Assembly (NCBI RefSeq): GCF_040712315.1
Contig: NC_134015.1
Coordinates: 59,163,964-59,227,963, forward strand
Direction of reading: 5' to 3'
DNA length: 64,000 nucleotides
From: Castanea sativa
Taxonomy: Eukaryota > Streptophyta > Magnoliopsida > Fagales > Fagaceae
The notes beneath the pieces were generated by a model. It was not told the origin of the DNA and made no database searches. It was given only the letters and a program-made list of their open reading frames with translations. How positions within the stretch are numbered: the stretch's first letter is position 1; the number at the start of each line of letters is the position of its first letter. Shown here in pieces: positions 47,536 to 59,539 of the stretch. A program made the position numbers and the translations under genes.

Positions 47536-50026
47536 ATGGGTGCTGTTGAAATCCTTGTAATCAGTCTTACAAGCTCCCTGTGCCTGTACTTTCTCGTAAC
47601 TCTCATCCGGGGCCTTCACAAACTATGGTGGACTCCAATTCACATGAAGAATCAATTGAGTTCACAGGGAATCAAAGGTCCTTCCTACAGATTCTTCCAT
47701 GGAAGCACCAAAAAAATTATCAACATGAAACAAGAAGCCATGAGCAGGCCAATGAATTTATCACATGACATATTTTCCACAGTTCTGCCTCATGTTCACT
47801 CGTGGCTTGACAAATATGGTAAATAAATCTTTCAAAGTGATTTAGTCAATTTTAGTAAATTTAGCCATTTTTAATTTTGTTGCCTTTTATTCTTTGGTAC
47901 AGGTAATAATTATCTTCAATGGATTGGCCCTAAAGCTCAACTGGTTGTTACTGAACCAGAGCTAATCAAAGAGATAATGAACAATAGAGACAACGCTTAT
48001 CCAAAGCCAGAGACCGCACCCTATACGAAGAAGCTCTTAGGAGATGGGCTTGCGACTTCTGAAGGTGAAAAATGGGCAAAGATGCGGAAACTTGCTAATT
48101 CTGCCTTTCATGCAGAGAGCCTCAAAGTAATCTCTTACTCTTAGTCTTACCATTTAGAATTAGCACCATTAATATTGCAATTATTAACCTAGAAAAATAT
48201 GTTTAATTGATTTTTATTTTATAAAATAAAAAACTAAACCTTCTATCAATTTTATTATAAAAAATTTACAAACTAGAGAGTCTATGAACATAATTCATGT
48301 CACATCAACAATATACGTGTAACAAATAAATTTCTTATTACTTTTTGTGTGATTTAAAATTGACACATCTCCTATTTGTAAAGCTAATAGTAAAATTTGT
48401 AATATCTATCTATTTTAAATGAACTAAACCCAATAACAAATTAGCATATTATAATATTGACAAAATTCTATCCAAAAAGCATAGATATACAATCTTGGAA
48501 ATTTTCAAGAGCCTTGTGTAGTTGTAATTCAATCAGTTCTTTTTAATATTTCTAACGGAGATATTAATGGTTCAAATTCCTACCCCAACAAATTATTTGT
48601 GTATCTAGGGAAAAAATTCTTGGAAATTATTCTAAATTGTTAGAAGAAATTCACTTTTGCAGAATATGATTCCATCAATGATCAGTAGCGTTGAGGTGAT
48701 GCTAGAGAGATGGAAACATCATGAAGGTAAAGAGATTGAGGTATTTGAAGAATTTAGGCTATTGACATCAGAAGTGATTTCAAGGACAGCTTTTGGGAGC
48801 AGTTACTTAGAAGGGAAGAACATTTTTCAGATGTTGACGAAATTGGCCTTGATATCATCCAGAAATGCTTTTAAACTCAGGTTTCCTGGCGTCAGGTAAA
48901 GTCATTTTAGTTAAACCAACAATTGGGGAACATAGTACTACTCTCCATTAAATACTTAGCGTCCTCATATCCTAATAGCATTCCAAAATGTGGCCCACTC
49001 TAACTAGTATGTTGAGGATCATAACTAACCTCAAAATTTTGAAACTAATGCTTGTTGTTGTTAATATATCATTGGTCGATGTTGTCCTAATATCATTTGT
49101 CCATTTTTACAGTAAAATTTATAAAACTAATGATGAAATTAAATCGGAGGAGCTTGTAAAAGGAATACACAACGCTATATTAGAGATAATAAAGAAGAGA
49201 GAAGAGAAGGTAATGACTGGAGAGGGTAGCAGTTTTGGGGGTGATTTTCTCCAATTACTTGTAGAGGCTCATCATGATGCCAATGCTAGCCTAAAGATTT
49301 CAATAGAAGATTTGGTGGACGAGTGCAAAACATTTTACATTGCTGGTCAAGAATCCACTAGTACTTTGCTTGTGTGGACTATATTTCTTCTAGCAATCCA
49401 CACAGATTGGCAAGAAAAAGCAAGAAAGGAGGTGCTCAATTTATTTGGCCAACAAAATCCTAACTCGGATGGAATCACAAAACTCAAGACTGTAAGAATG
49501 TCTCAAACTCAAATCAATTACTAGTGTAAATGACAGACCATTTAACTCAATTGCATTTCTTAAATTCTTAAGTTTTCTGACATTATTTCCCATGTAGATG
49601 GGTATGATCATCAATGAGTCTCTAAGATTATATCCACCCGTAACTGGAATAGCAAGAAAAGTTGAAAGGGAAGTTAGACTGGGGAAGCTCACTCTTCCGG
49701 CTAATTTATTATTGTACATCCCAGCTCTTGCACCTCACCATGACCCTAAAATATGGGGAGAAGACGTGCATCTTTTCAAACCAGAGAGATTCTCAGAAGG
49801 TATTGCCAAGGCTACTAACAACAACATAGCTGCTTTTTTTCCCTTTGGAATAGGGCCTAGAAATTGTGTGGGGTTGAACTTTGCGACAACTGAAGCAAAG
49901 ATTGCTCTTTCCATGATTCTACAACGCTATGCCTTCACCCTTTCCCCAGCCTATGTCCACTCACCATTTCAGCTTCTTTCCATTCGCCCACAACATGGAG
50001 TTCAAGTGATGCTACACTCATTGTAA
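47536..50026 (+). CDS. Cytochrome P450, CYP72 clan (CYP749A-like), gene 3
   Basis: Exons 47536-47818, 47903-48126, 48663-48895, 49113-49491, 49598-50026; 515 aa, colinear with genes 1 and 2. N-terminal membrane anchor, ESLR, PERF, and haem loop FPFGIGPRNCVG with Cys463 are intact. The I-helix reads AGQESTS: Ser replaces the Thr at residue 328, the oxygen-activation Thr position in most P450s. Ser can partly substitute, so altered or weaker activity is possible but not certain. The residues after ExxR also differ (PPVTGIARK, where gene 1 has PPAIAITRK), in a substrate-contact region. An earlier in-frame ATG at 47473 would add an unlikely 21-residue extension; the shared MGAVEIL start is preferred. 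Confidence 0.93.
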
Positions 50027-50890
50027 AGACCAGAACTGGCAGTAAAATGTGCACAGAATATCCAGACATCAATGCCTTGGGATGTATACTATAGCCTTTT
50101 ATTTCAGTTGTTTTTGAGCTTAATTGGGATTTGGTAGCTTGAAGAGTAAGTGAAAATCAACGTGTTACACAAAAAGTGAATGAACATTGAATTAATAGAA
50201 TCTGTAGAGACATTGAAGACAGGTGACCAATATGAAGATTATGTTGATCATTAGTTAGTGTAACGTAATGGCATTTGGAGACTTTTCAGGTATCTCAAGA
50301 TCTAATACGATCTGGACTGTTTGTCGCGTGTCTTAATTAAAATCATGACTGTTGTTTTATATGCGTGTGCTTAATTTTAATTTACTATGACCCTTTTTTT
50401 ATCTTGATTACATGGTTAGTGATCATCTAATATTATGCAGAATGAAGACATTAGCGGCACTGATTGGCTGAATACTTAGCTTAACAACCTCATATAGACT
50501 ATGATGGCAGATACATATGCCAACATGTGTGTAAAAGTTGCTTCATTACAAATTCGCGCATACACACACCCACAAAAAAGCATATAGTTTCTTTGTAAAG
50601 TATGTTTAATAAAGAAGGTTTGCTGGGATTTAGCAAAAAAAAGGCTTGCTGTGAAGTAAGGTCTCAAGTTAAAAGAAGGGGGATTTTTATTTTTATTTTT
50701 TCCTACTGGAGAGGAGAAATTTGAATATTGGATATCTTCTCTGAAAATAACGTTAGGTATTAGTTACGTTACAAGGTTCTGGGCTAGTAGAACCGAAAAA
50801 CACTTTGGTAAGACCTCTCTCTCTTATACATGAATAGTGAATTTCAACATGAATTTAGGTAAGAAATTTTATTATTATTATTATTATTAT
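50027..50890 (+). other. Duplicated 3' flank of P450 gene 3
   Basis: Aligns with 9254-10124 after gene 1 over essentially its full length and ends in an (ATT)n run at ~50868-50894. This corresponds to the site where the Helitron entered the gene 1 copy. No gene. Confidence 0.75.
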
Positions 50891-50894
50891 TATT

Positions 50895-51603
50895 AAGAGG
50901 ATTCAAAAAGTTAGTTCTTGCTTTTTTTACTGTAAAAATTACCCCTAATCTAATTAGATAGCCCTTATTCTTCAAAAATAAAAAATGAGGTTAAAATTGT
51001 AATTCAACAAAATTCAAAAAAAAAAAAACTATCAGAAAAACTTTTTTCCTAAAAACTAGCACACTCTCTCTTATTGTGAAAATGTTGTGGACATAGCACC
51101 TCTCTTATTTAAATATATCTCATGCACGTTTGATATTTTTTTTTTTCCTAAAAAGTAGTATACACTAAACCAGCAGTTTACTCCATTTCAAATCCCAAAT
51201 TTTATAGTATTTTAAAAAAAATTCCTTCCAATGTAAACTCATTAACAATAGACAAATTCAAATTAAAAAACTAAAAAAACTACCAGATAATTCTCTATAA
51301 AACTTCCCACTAGAGTCCTAAATAGATTCAAACTTCTCTCCCATTTCTAAAAAACAAAAAATCTTTTCATCCCACGAACACAAATAAAACTAACACCCCC
51401 TACTCCTTCCCAAATACAGTTATTTCCAACTTACGTTTCTCTCCCACCTATTAGATTGAGGAAAACTGCTTCTACCCTCACTTAACTTTCCTCCAGCATC
51501 GTAAAAAAAATTAGTTTTGGAGCGTGTTCAAAAAAACTATTCATAATTACTCCAAAAAAAAAAAAAACTATTCATACAACTAGATTTATTCTCTAAAAGA
51601 AGG
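50895..51603. other. Intergenic, nothing recognised
   Basis: AT-rich with poly-A tracts and no credible ORF. The hAT MITE target site lies at its right end. Confidence 0.5.
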
Positions 51604-51611
51604 TATGCAAT

Positions 51612-52251
51612 TAGGGGTGTTCACCAAACTGTATAAACCACACAAACCACAAAAATCGCACCAAAACCGCCCGAAAAATGGCATAACCATACCACACCAC
51701 AAGTAATAGTGCACCACACCGCATTGTGCAGTGCAGTTTGCAGTTTTATAATAAGAAAACCGCACAAATCGCACCGCACCTCACCCTCTCTATATATTAA
51801 TACACCTAATTATTTTTAATATTAAATATATTATTAATAGTTTAATAACCATAGTTTTTCACACACAAAAAAATAGTTTAATAACCCTAGCAAGTGTTGA
51901 TTAGGAAAGTCAACTCAAAATAAAGAAAAACTAGCTCAATAGTTTAAAATTTGGACCAAAACAAAGGGAAAAATTAGTTTTGAGCTAGGCAAAAAAATCC
52001 TAAAATTTGAAAAATATACCAACTTCAAATCATTCAAACCGCATCTTATACACTCACTGCATATGTGACCACAAAAACAAGGTGCGGTGCAGTTATGGTT
52101 TTGGCTAAACTTTAAACTGCACCATACTGCACTGCATATGTGATCACAAAAATAAGTTGCGGTACAGTTATGGTTTTAGCTAAACTGCACCGTAAAGTAC
52201 AGTGCTAAAAATGGCCCAAAACCGCACTGCACCGCATCGCAAACACCCCTA
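51612..52251. mobile_element. hAT MITE, 640 bp
   Basis: Ends TAGGGGTGTT and AACACCCCTA, with a perfect 8-bp target duplication TATGCAAT (51604-51611 and 52252-52259). Subterminal regions are rich in CGCACC / GGTGCGGTGCAG motifs on opposite strands. No ORF of note. It shares the TAGGGGTG terminus with the larger hAT element at 3824 but not the interior. Confidence 0.92.
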
Positions 52252-52259
52252 TATGCAAT

Positions 52260-53356
52260 ATTTATTCTCTTCATCTAATGAGATTCTTCCTTATTTATAT
52301 GTCCTCATTTTTTTTTCATGAGTGAAGTTCACCGTTCACCTAAATTTCGCCTCTTACTTGCTTTTCAGGGACAAACACTAAACAACTTCTCCATTAGATC
52401 TATAAAATCCAATTAATTCTCTTGTAACTTTTGTGGGTTTGATTTTTGTCTTCTCAATTGGAATTCACAATGGACTTCTTCGATGGTCAAATAAACTCAT
52501 TTCTTCCGTTAATAACAATTTCTTACAGCCAAGTCTTTTCCTTATAATAATTATTTTTATTTGTTTAAAAAATAAAAAATATTTTTTTTAAAATTATAAT
52601 ATATGCAAATTATTAATATTTACTCAAAAAAATAAAAAAGCTTTACGTGTGTGCTTTGAGACTAGTTATTATTATTATTAGTTGGAAGAAATAAAATTTA
52701 AACCATAGATACTTCTATTGAAAAAAATAAAATAAATAAGAGGTGCGAAATAAGTTACAAGGTGCTTCACTTCTAAAATGGAAAAATATATTAGTGGGAT
52801 GTCTCCTCACATTAACAGTGAATTTTACTATTAATTTACACAGTAGAACTCATTATTTTGTACGAGGAAGAAGTCCGCTATTGTCGTACTTTTATAAAAT
52901 ATTAATTATTCATCTAGAAGGTGGTGTAGGTTGAGATATTTAATGGTGTGCCACGTTTCAGTTTTCTATCGGTTATAGGCTTTTCGAAAAAAACAAAAAA
53001 AAATCCATTCAATATGTGTGTTCCATGTGGTGCCACGTTGTTGGCATGCAAGGGAGTCAAATTTTTTTTCCATTAGTCATGACTCATGAAGTCATTCGTG
53101 ATCATGACATTTCTTTTTCGTAAAAAAAGAAAACAGTATCATCTCATTTCATTAATATAAAAACACGAAAATGAGCATAAATTTATATATAGTTATGAAT
53201 TAAATAACCAAATAATTATATATTAACTAAATATTAATATATTATATATAATTAATTAATTCATATGCTAAATAAGTCTTTGGTTATATCTAAGTATTTT
53301 TATTTTTTAAATATAAGATCTAAAAGCTTACTTAAATCATTTTTAAAAATTTTATA
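52260..53356. other. Intergenic, nothing recognised
   Basis: AT-rich; contains a poly-T/A region and a diverged copy of the GAAATTTxAACC..GAGGTxxxAxxTTACAAGG pattern seen in the P450 3' flanks (about 52680-52830). No gene is supported; the 63-aa ORF at 52743 has no recognisable features. Confidence 0.5.
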
Positions 53357-53361
53357 TATTT

Positions 53362-54243
53362 TGTTAGGTTCTAAAAATTTAGAATTAAATATTTAGAATC
53401 ATTGTTGTATTGTGTTGGCAAACCGAGAACAAAACATGTCTAGACTAAGTGTTTAGGCAATGCTTAAATAAGAGTGTTTCAAGTTTTCAAGTCCAGCTAA
53501 TTGCAGAAAAGAAAAGTGAAGTTCTACATTTCTCGACCGATCGAGAATTAGGTTCGACCGATCAAAAATCTTAGGCACAGTTTCTGAAGAATTTTTAAAC
53601 AGGCCCAAAGCCCACGAAAACGATTAGGGTTTCACTTAAACTTCTCTACATATAAAAGAAAAACCCTAGCACGTTTTGAAGGTGCTAAAGAAGACTTGTG
53701 TGTTACTCTTTATGAGATTTGAGAGGTTTTTTATCTTCTAACTACACAAGAATCTACTAGAGCCAAAACTACAATCAAGAATCGGTAGAACTAGTTGCTG
53801 CATCAAGATCAACAAGTGAAGGTGATCTGAAACCTTTGAGTGGGATCTCAAAGTCACAAGCAAGGTGGCTTATGTTGCTGAAAATCTAAAAAGAGAAGGA
53901 GTCTGTGGATTCAGAGCTTGCATGTGGCCGTGTCAGTAAGTTACTACTAGAGGTAGCATTAGATTTAAGGTTAAATCTTTTGTAAAAATTTCAATTCTCT
54001 TATAGCGAATTTGGTTTACCTTGAAGATAGTTAGGTCAAATCCTTCCCAGGTTTTTACCTTAAAATGGTTAGTTTCATTAGTTTTTTTGAGTCATCATAT
54101 CGTGGTATTATTATTTGTTTTTCTGCATCTTTGCATGATATGATATATTTGTGTTTAACCTAGATCTGAAACTAATTTAAGTAATCACTTGGTTAATAAA
54201 TTAGGTTAAATAATCTGCTTTAAGGGGTCTAAATGAACATACA
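53362..54243 (+). repeat. Left LTR
   Basis: TG...CA ends, 882 bp. Contains repeated TCGACCGATC motifs (~53538-53566) and a TATAAAAG promoter-like box at ~53651. A 67-aa ORF in the matching place of the right LTR is not considered real. Confidence 0.92.
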
Positions 54244-54245
54244 AT

Positions 54246-54261
54246 TGGTATCAAAACAGGT
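54246..54261 (+). other. Primer-binding site of the LTR element
   Basis: TGGTATCAAAACAGG begins two bases after the left LTR. It matches the first eight bases of the initiator-Met tRNA-complementary site (TGGTATCAGAGC) and then diverges. Confidence 0.8.
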
Positions 54262-54315
54262 TAGCTCTTGTTTTTAGGTTTTTATACCTAGAGTCGATCC
54301 TTGATCCCTTCTATC

Positions 54316-55056
54316 ATGGATAATTTTAAGTGTCTGTCTGCTCATATTTGTAATGATTTGAATAAAAAGGACACTATTGTTTCTATTAATCTTGTTAATG
54401 TCTGTAAAACTCTTCGTAAGGAATTAACTAAATCTATGAAAATTGCTAAGAAATTAAAGGAAGAGTAAAAATTGGCTAATCATGAAAAAAAGAGGAATTG
54501 ATTGTGAGATTAGATGAATCTAATAAAAAGAATGAATTTTTGAGAAATCAATTTTCCTCTCAAGATGAAAAGTTTGGAACAAAAGTTAGCTAAGTCTGAA
54601 GCTAAACTTGAAAATTTTTCTAATTCCAAACTTGCTATTGATAACAGATCTGTTTCTGTTTCTGTTTCTATTCCTATTAAGTCTAATAACAAAGTTTGTG
54701 TTCCTCCTTTCAAGAGGAATCATAAAAAAACGACTTATTTTGCTAAGTTAGATAAAGGTAAAAGTTTTGATGTAGACGCTGAAATTTCTAAACCTATGTC
54801 TAAACCTTCTGTTAGAGTGCATAAGAAATCTGTTTTTGTACCTACTTGTCATTTTTGTGGTGTTGTTAGTCATATTAGACCAAATTGTTCTTTGTTGAGG
54901 CAAAAACCAAAATCTGAGACTAGATTTGCTGTTAGGAATATCGATGTTCCTAAATTTATTTATGTTTGTTACTTTTGCGGTGTCTCTAGTCACATTTATC
55001 CTAACTGTCATAAATTGAAATTTAAGCATTCTGTGTTTCAGTCTAAAGATATATGA
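54316..55056 (+). pseudogene. gag-like protein with two CCHC zinc knuckles, broken
   Basis: Starts at ATG 54316 (MDNFKCLSAH), then Lys-rich sequence to a TAA near 54466. A frameshifted coiled-coil-like stretch follows, and the 163-aa ORF 54565-55056 resumes with a Lys/Glu/Leu heptad-like start. Two zinc knuckles of the CX2CX4HX4C type are visible (CHFCGVVSHIRPNC and CYFCGVSSHIYPNC), about 40 residues apart. Such knuckles bind the element RNA during packaging. The N-terminal half usually seen in copia gag is shortened. No polymerase domain follows, so any activity would serve RNA packaged by another element's machinery. Confidence 0.78.
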
Positions 55057-56995
55057 TGATATTTCTCTACCATAAGTCCAAATAAATTGTTTCATATGCT
55101 TTTGAAAAATTTAAGTTTGTTGGCCTGTGAAAGAAAATTGCAGGATTTCAGTCTTTCTTAGAAGAATAGTGTAATCCCTCAAATACATTCTACTTCTCAT
55201 GGTTTTTCACCTACAAAGCCAAAGACGCGTGCTGTATGGGTGAGAAAAGACTTGCCAAGGTGAGTGTTGTTTACTTGTCCTTCATGTAATCCTTTCAATT
55301 GTTTGTGGACGTGTTTTCTTTCAGTTTTTGGTTGTTTTATTTTCTTAGATTGTTTTGTTAAAAAAAATCCAAAAACATTGAAAATTTTCAAAAAGACAAA
55401 AAGATTTTATTTATTTGTATTACGCATCTTCAAGATGTGTAATTAAGGTTGGCCTATGAAATTTACATTTCATGATTGTGTACCTTGTTTAACTTTGATG
55501 AGCTTTATTTTTCTGCACTTTGCTAATTTGTGCTATGTAGTGCTTATATTGTGTGAGTTGTTTATGGTTTTTAAACACATGCTCTTGATTTTGAAGTCAC
55601 ATTCTTTTAATTGTAAGGACTAAAAAATCCTAGGAGAAAGACATAAATAATCATCTCACCACTGTTACTCGCCAAACATGAACATTTATATGCAAATCAT
55701 AAAAGCCGTGCTTAGTATGGTGTAGCACTTGCACAGCAAAATACTTAAGGTGTTATTGTACATTAGTGAAAAGAAGCAAAATCAAAAAAAAAAAAAAAAT
55801 GCTTCAAAAGAAAAGAAAAAAAATTACATGGTTGCAAGCATGTTTTATAGGAGATGTGGGAGTTATATGATGTAACTCTTTAGGTGATAGTCACTTTCAA
55901 ACTTATGTGATAAATGATGTAGAAAGTGTGTTTATTCTCTGTTGACATGTCACCTTATGAGTATCTCATGAACTTGCTAGTTGCACACACCACAAGCAAA
56001 ACTTTGTTAAGTATGGTACATGTGATTGTGTGTTATGTTTTACGGCCTACCAAAATTAAATTTCTTAAAGTGTTTAATGCATTTTTTGGGTGTGAGAAAA
56101 GTAAAGAGTGAGGAAATTTGATAAATTTGAATTTCTCTTTGAAAAATTTGGTTTTGAAGATCATTTGAAGTAATAAACATTCATGTCATATTATAAAAAC
56201 AGTTTTTCAAATGATTCTGCAGAAAATTTTTCCAGAATTTTTCAAAATTTCTATTTCTATGAAATTTGACCAATCGAGTCTTTTTTTCAACTGATTGAAA
56301 TGTGAAGGAGAAAAATGGCCTTTTCTTTTGAAAGTCTTAGGTCCCTTTGATTCTTGCCCGATTCCTTTCAATCAATCGAGCCTGTTTTCATGTGTATTTC
56401 GATTCCTGCTTGATTCCTCTCGATCAGTCAGATTTCAAATTTTAAAAACAAAAGGGAATTAGATCTGACTTTTTCAAAAGAACTTTTGTCTATCTCTTCT
56501 ATTCCTCTCTCGTTCCCTCTTGTCCAAAAATTTTTTTTTTGGTCATTTTTGTGGTCAAAGATTCAAAGGTTTTCTTCACACACTTAAGGTAAGACACTTT
56601 TAACCTTCCTTTTTCATCTTTTTACATGATTACATACATTTTTCATGAAATTTTTAGGGATTTTACACATTTCAAATTTGGGGTTTTTGATGAAAATAGG
56701 GTTTTTGATCAATTTTGAACCATGGGTTTTTGTTCATGCATCATTTTAACGTTTCACATGCTTTAATTTCAAAAATTTTGAGTTTATTTGAAATTTTCGA
56801 AATTAGGATTCTTAGTTCTTGAGAAATTGGAGATTTTGTGAAATTGAGCAAATTGGGTGAAATTAGCTTCTGATGTTGATGAATTGAGTGATTATAATTT
56901 GTATCTTACTTCTTATGGTGTTCAATTTGTCAATATAAGGATTTTTGAGAATTGATTTTTTTTCAAAATTGTTTTACTCTTTTTGATTCTTAGTC
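55057..56995 (+). other. Non-coding spacer of the LTR element
   Basis: About 1.9 kb between the two ORFs, where an autonomous element would carry protease, integrase and RT. Short ORFs (55264, 55926) show no polymerase motif such as YxDD or a zinc HHCC. TCGAT-type motifs like those in the LTR recur near 56270-56430. Confidence 0.6.
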
Positions 56996-58141
56996 ATGGC
57001 TCCTAAGGTTGGTCGGAAATTCAAAACTAGAGCCAATAGGAACCCTAGGTCTACTTCTTTAGGTTTAGCCCGAGGAAATAAAGATCAATTTTTGTCAGCT
57101 AAGTGTGAGGAAACATATGAGACCTTGACTAAGTATAGGTCTATTTGGGGTGAGAAGAAGATAGTGTTGAGTGAACTAGATCCTTCTATACGTAGAAAAT
57201 TGATGTCTAGGAATTGGGTTTCCTTGTGTAAGGTGTCTGATCCTCCTCCTACAGCCTTGGTTAGAGAGTTTTACTCTAATCTCTCTACCTATTCTGAGGT
57301 TATTGGTGGTCATTATTTGACTTCCTGGATCTGTGGTCCGGAGTTTACCATCACTAAAGAAACTGTTTTTGAGGCTTTAAGAGTGCCTTTAGTTCGTAAA
57401 CCCACATACTCATGCACTGAGTTTCCTGTTGTTAATGATATGATGTCCTTTCTGTGTGGTCGTCCTGTTTCTTGGGGTTCTAAACCAAGAATCAATTCTT
57501 TTGAGTTTGCTGAGCTTAACTCTTTATACTTAAGGATCACATGTCATAACATCTATCCCATTTCCCATGTTCATACTGTTCCCATTGAGTGATGTGCTTT
57601 CCTTTATGCTTTTATTACTGATGGTTCTATGTGTTTTCTTTCCATGTTTATACAAACCATTGTTGATATCTATAGGAGTAAGAGTAAGAGTCAAAAGTTA
57701 TTCTTTCCTATGCTTATTCTTAGGATTTTGAGGTTCTTAGGTTTGTCGGACTTTCCTCCCCTAAAGTTAGTGCATATTACTGCCCTTATAGGATCCACCT
57801 ACCTTAGACAGAGACAGGCATAGATGAAGAGTGCTGAGCAAAGTACTGGGACTTTTAAGAGACCACAAGGAGATGCTACTACTACCTCTGGTGTTATGCC
57901 TACTACTGAGGAGACATTTGTGAATCCGACTACAGCTGTGGATCCTATTGGTGATGCTGAGGATGTTGATCCTACAGTTGCTCCTCCGCTTTCACTCTGT
58001 ACTATGATGCAGTCTATCATGACTACTCAGGCTGCTCATGGACAACTTCTTGATGAGTTGTTGACGGAGGTTGCCTCATTAAAAGTTGATTTTACGGACT
58101 ACAGCAGATCCTTTCCACCTCCTCCACCCTTTGAGGACTGA
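56996..58141 (+). pseudogene. Plant-transposon-type ORF2 of the LTR element (two in-frame stops)
   Basis: One reading frame of 382 codons from MAPKVGRKFKTR to PPPPPFED, interrupted only by TGA at 57590-57592 (expected Arg) and TAG at 57821-57823 (expected Gln). The first ~200 residues show the pattern of the 'putative plant transposon protein' domain: EETYETLTKYRSIWGEKKIVLSEL, a REFYSNLSTY segment, then ITKETVFEALRVPL. The middle is hydrophobic and Leu/Phe-rich, and the C-terminus is acidic with Thr/Pro and a final poly-Pro. Its function is unknown. It is on the same strand as gag, is not a polymerase, and sits next to the GGGGGAGT-repeat tract and the 3' LTR. Confidence 0.7.
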
Positions 58142-58652
58142 TTTTGCCTTTGGCAATACATAACAAAAAGGGGGAGTAGATTTAGGACTTTTTGTACATA
58201 GGGGGAGTAGACTTATTGTGTTTAGGGGGAGTTTTGATGTATTTACATATCAGTTTTGATGTATTTGGATATTTTCTTTGTGTTTATTTGTCTATTTTAT
58301 CTTTCATTCACAAACATTGATGTAATGTGGTTATGGATTATGGTAGTTGATGATTATGAGGTTATTCATATTGATGTGTTCACTATCTATTTATGTGTTT
58401 TGTGAATTCAAAGTTTAAATTTTGATTTAGAATGTTATACTGTATTTTCCACACATGCGTTTATAGTTTGTTTTCAGTGTTTCAGAAATTTACAGGTTAA
58501 TTCTTTCTACAGGTGTTGTTTATTCTAGCAACTAATTGTTAGGAGTTGTGTAAGATTTGTATTAGGGCAATAACTTGTATTTGAAGCTAGTAGTTGATTT
58601 AAGCATTACATGTTGTATGTGTGTTTTGTCATGGATTGCCAAAGGAGGAGAT

Positions 58653-59534
58653 TGTTAGGTTCTAAAGATTTAGAGTTAAATATTCAGAATCATTGTTGTA
58701 TTGTGCTGGCAAACCAAAAACAAAACATGTATAGTTTAGGTGTTTAGGCAATGCTTAAATAAGGGTATTTCAAGTTTCCAAGTCCAGCTGATTGCAGGAA
58801 AAAAAAAGTGAAGTTCGGCCTTTCTCGTCTAATTGAGAATTAGGTTCGACCGATCGAAAATCCCAAGCACAGTTTCTGCAAAAATTTTAAACAAGCCCAA
58901 AGTTCGCAAAAATGTTTAGGGTTTCACTTAAACTTCTCTACATATAAAAGTAAAACTCTAGACACATTTTGAAGGTGTTGAAGAAGACTTATGTGTTACT
59001 CTTTGTGAGATTTGAGAGGTTTTGTATCTTTTAACTACACAAGAATCTACTAGAGCCTAAATTACAATCAAGGATTGGTAGAACTAGTTACTGTATCAAG
59101 ATTAACAAGTGAAGGTGATCTGAAACCTTTGAGTGGGATCTCAAAGCCACAAGCAAGCCGGCTTGTGTTGCTGAAAGTCCAAGACGAGAAGGAGTCCGTA
59201 TATTCAGAAGTTGCACGTGGTCGTGTCAGTAAGTTAATACTGGAGGTAGCATTAGATTTAGGGTTAAATCTTTTGTGAAAACTTCAATTCTCTTATAATG
59301 GATTTGGTTTACCTTGAGGATAGCTAGGTCAAATCTTTCCTAGGCTTTTACCTTGAAACGGTTAGTTTCATTATTTTTCTTGGATCATCATATCGTGGTG
59401 TTATTTACTTTTCCGCATCTTTGCATTATATGATATATGTGTGTTTAACCTAGATCTGAAAATTAATCTAAGTAATTATTTGGTTAATAAATTAGGTTAA
59501 ACAATCAGCTTTAAGAGGTCTAAACGAACATACA
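58653..59534 (+). repeat. Right LTR
   Basis: 882 bp, same length as the left LTR. It is preceded by the purine tract AAAGGAGGAGA and followed by the TATTT duplication. Confidence 0.92.
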
Positions 59535-59539
59535 TATTT

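Larger units (their letters stand above)
53362..59534 (+). mobile_element. Non-autonomous LTR retrotransposon, 6.2 kb, no pol
   Basis: Two LTRs of equal length (882 bp; 53362-54243 and 58653-59534), each TGTTAGGTTC...CATACA, are flanked by a perfect 5-bp duplication TATTT (53357-53361, 59535-59539). A primer site TTGGTATCAAAACAGG directly follows the left LTR; it resembles the initiator-Met tRNA site of Ty1/copia elements. A purine tract AAAGGAGGAGA precedes the right LTR. The interior holds a broken gag with two zinc knuckles and a second ORF of plant-transposon type. I find no protease, integrase, RT or RNase H. LTRs differ at about 10 of the first ~96 positions, so the insertion is not recent. 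Confidence 0.92.

Noticed and set aside
59075..59278. 67-aa ORF in the right LTR of the 53-59 kb element
   Set aside because: Lies wholly in LTR sequence; the left LTR has stops in the same frame.
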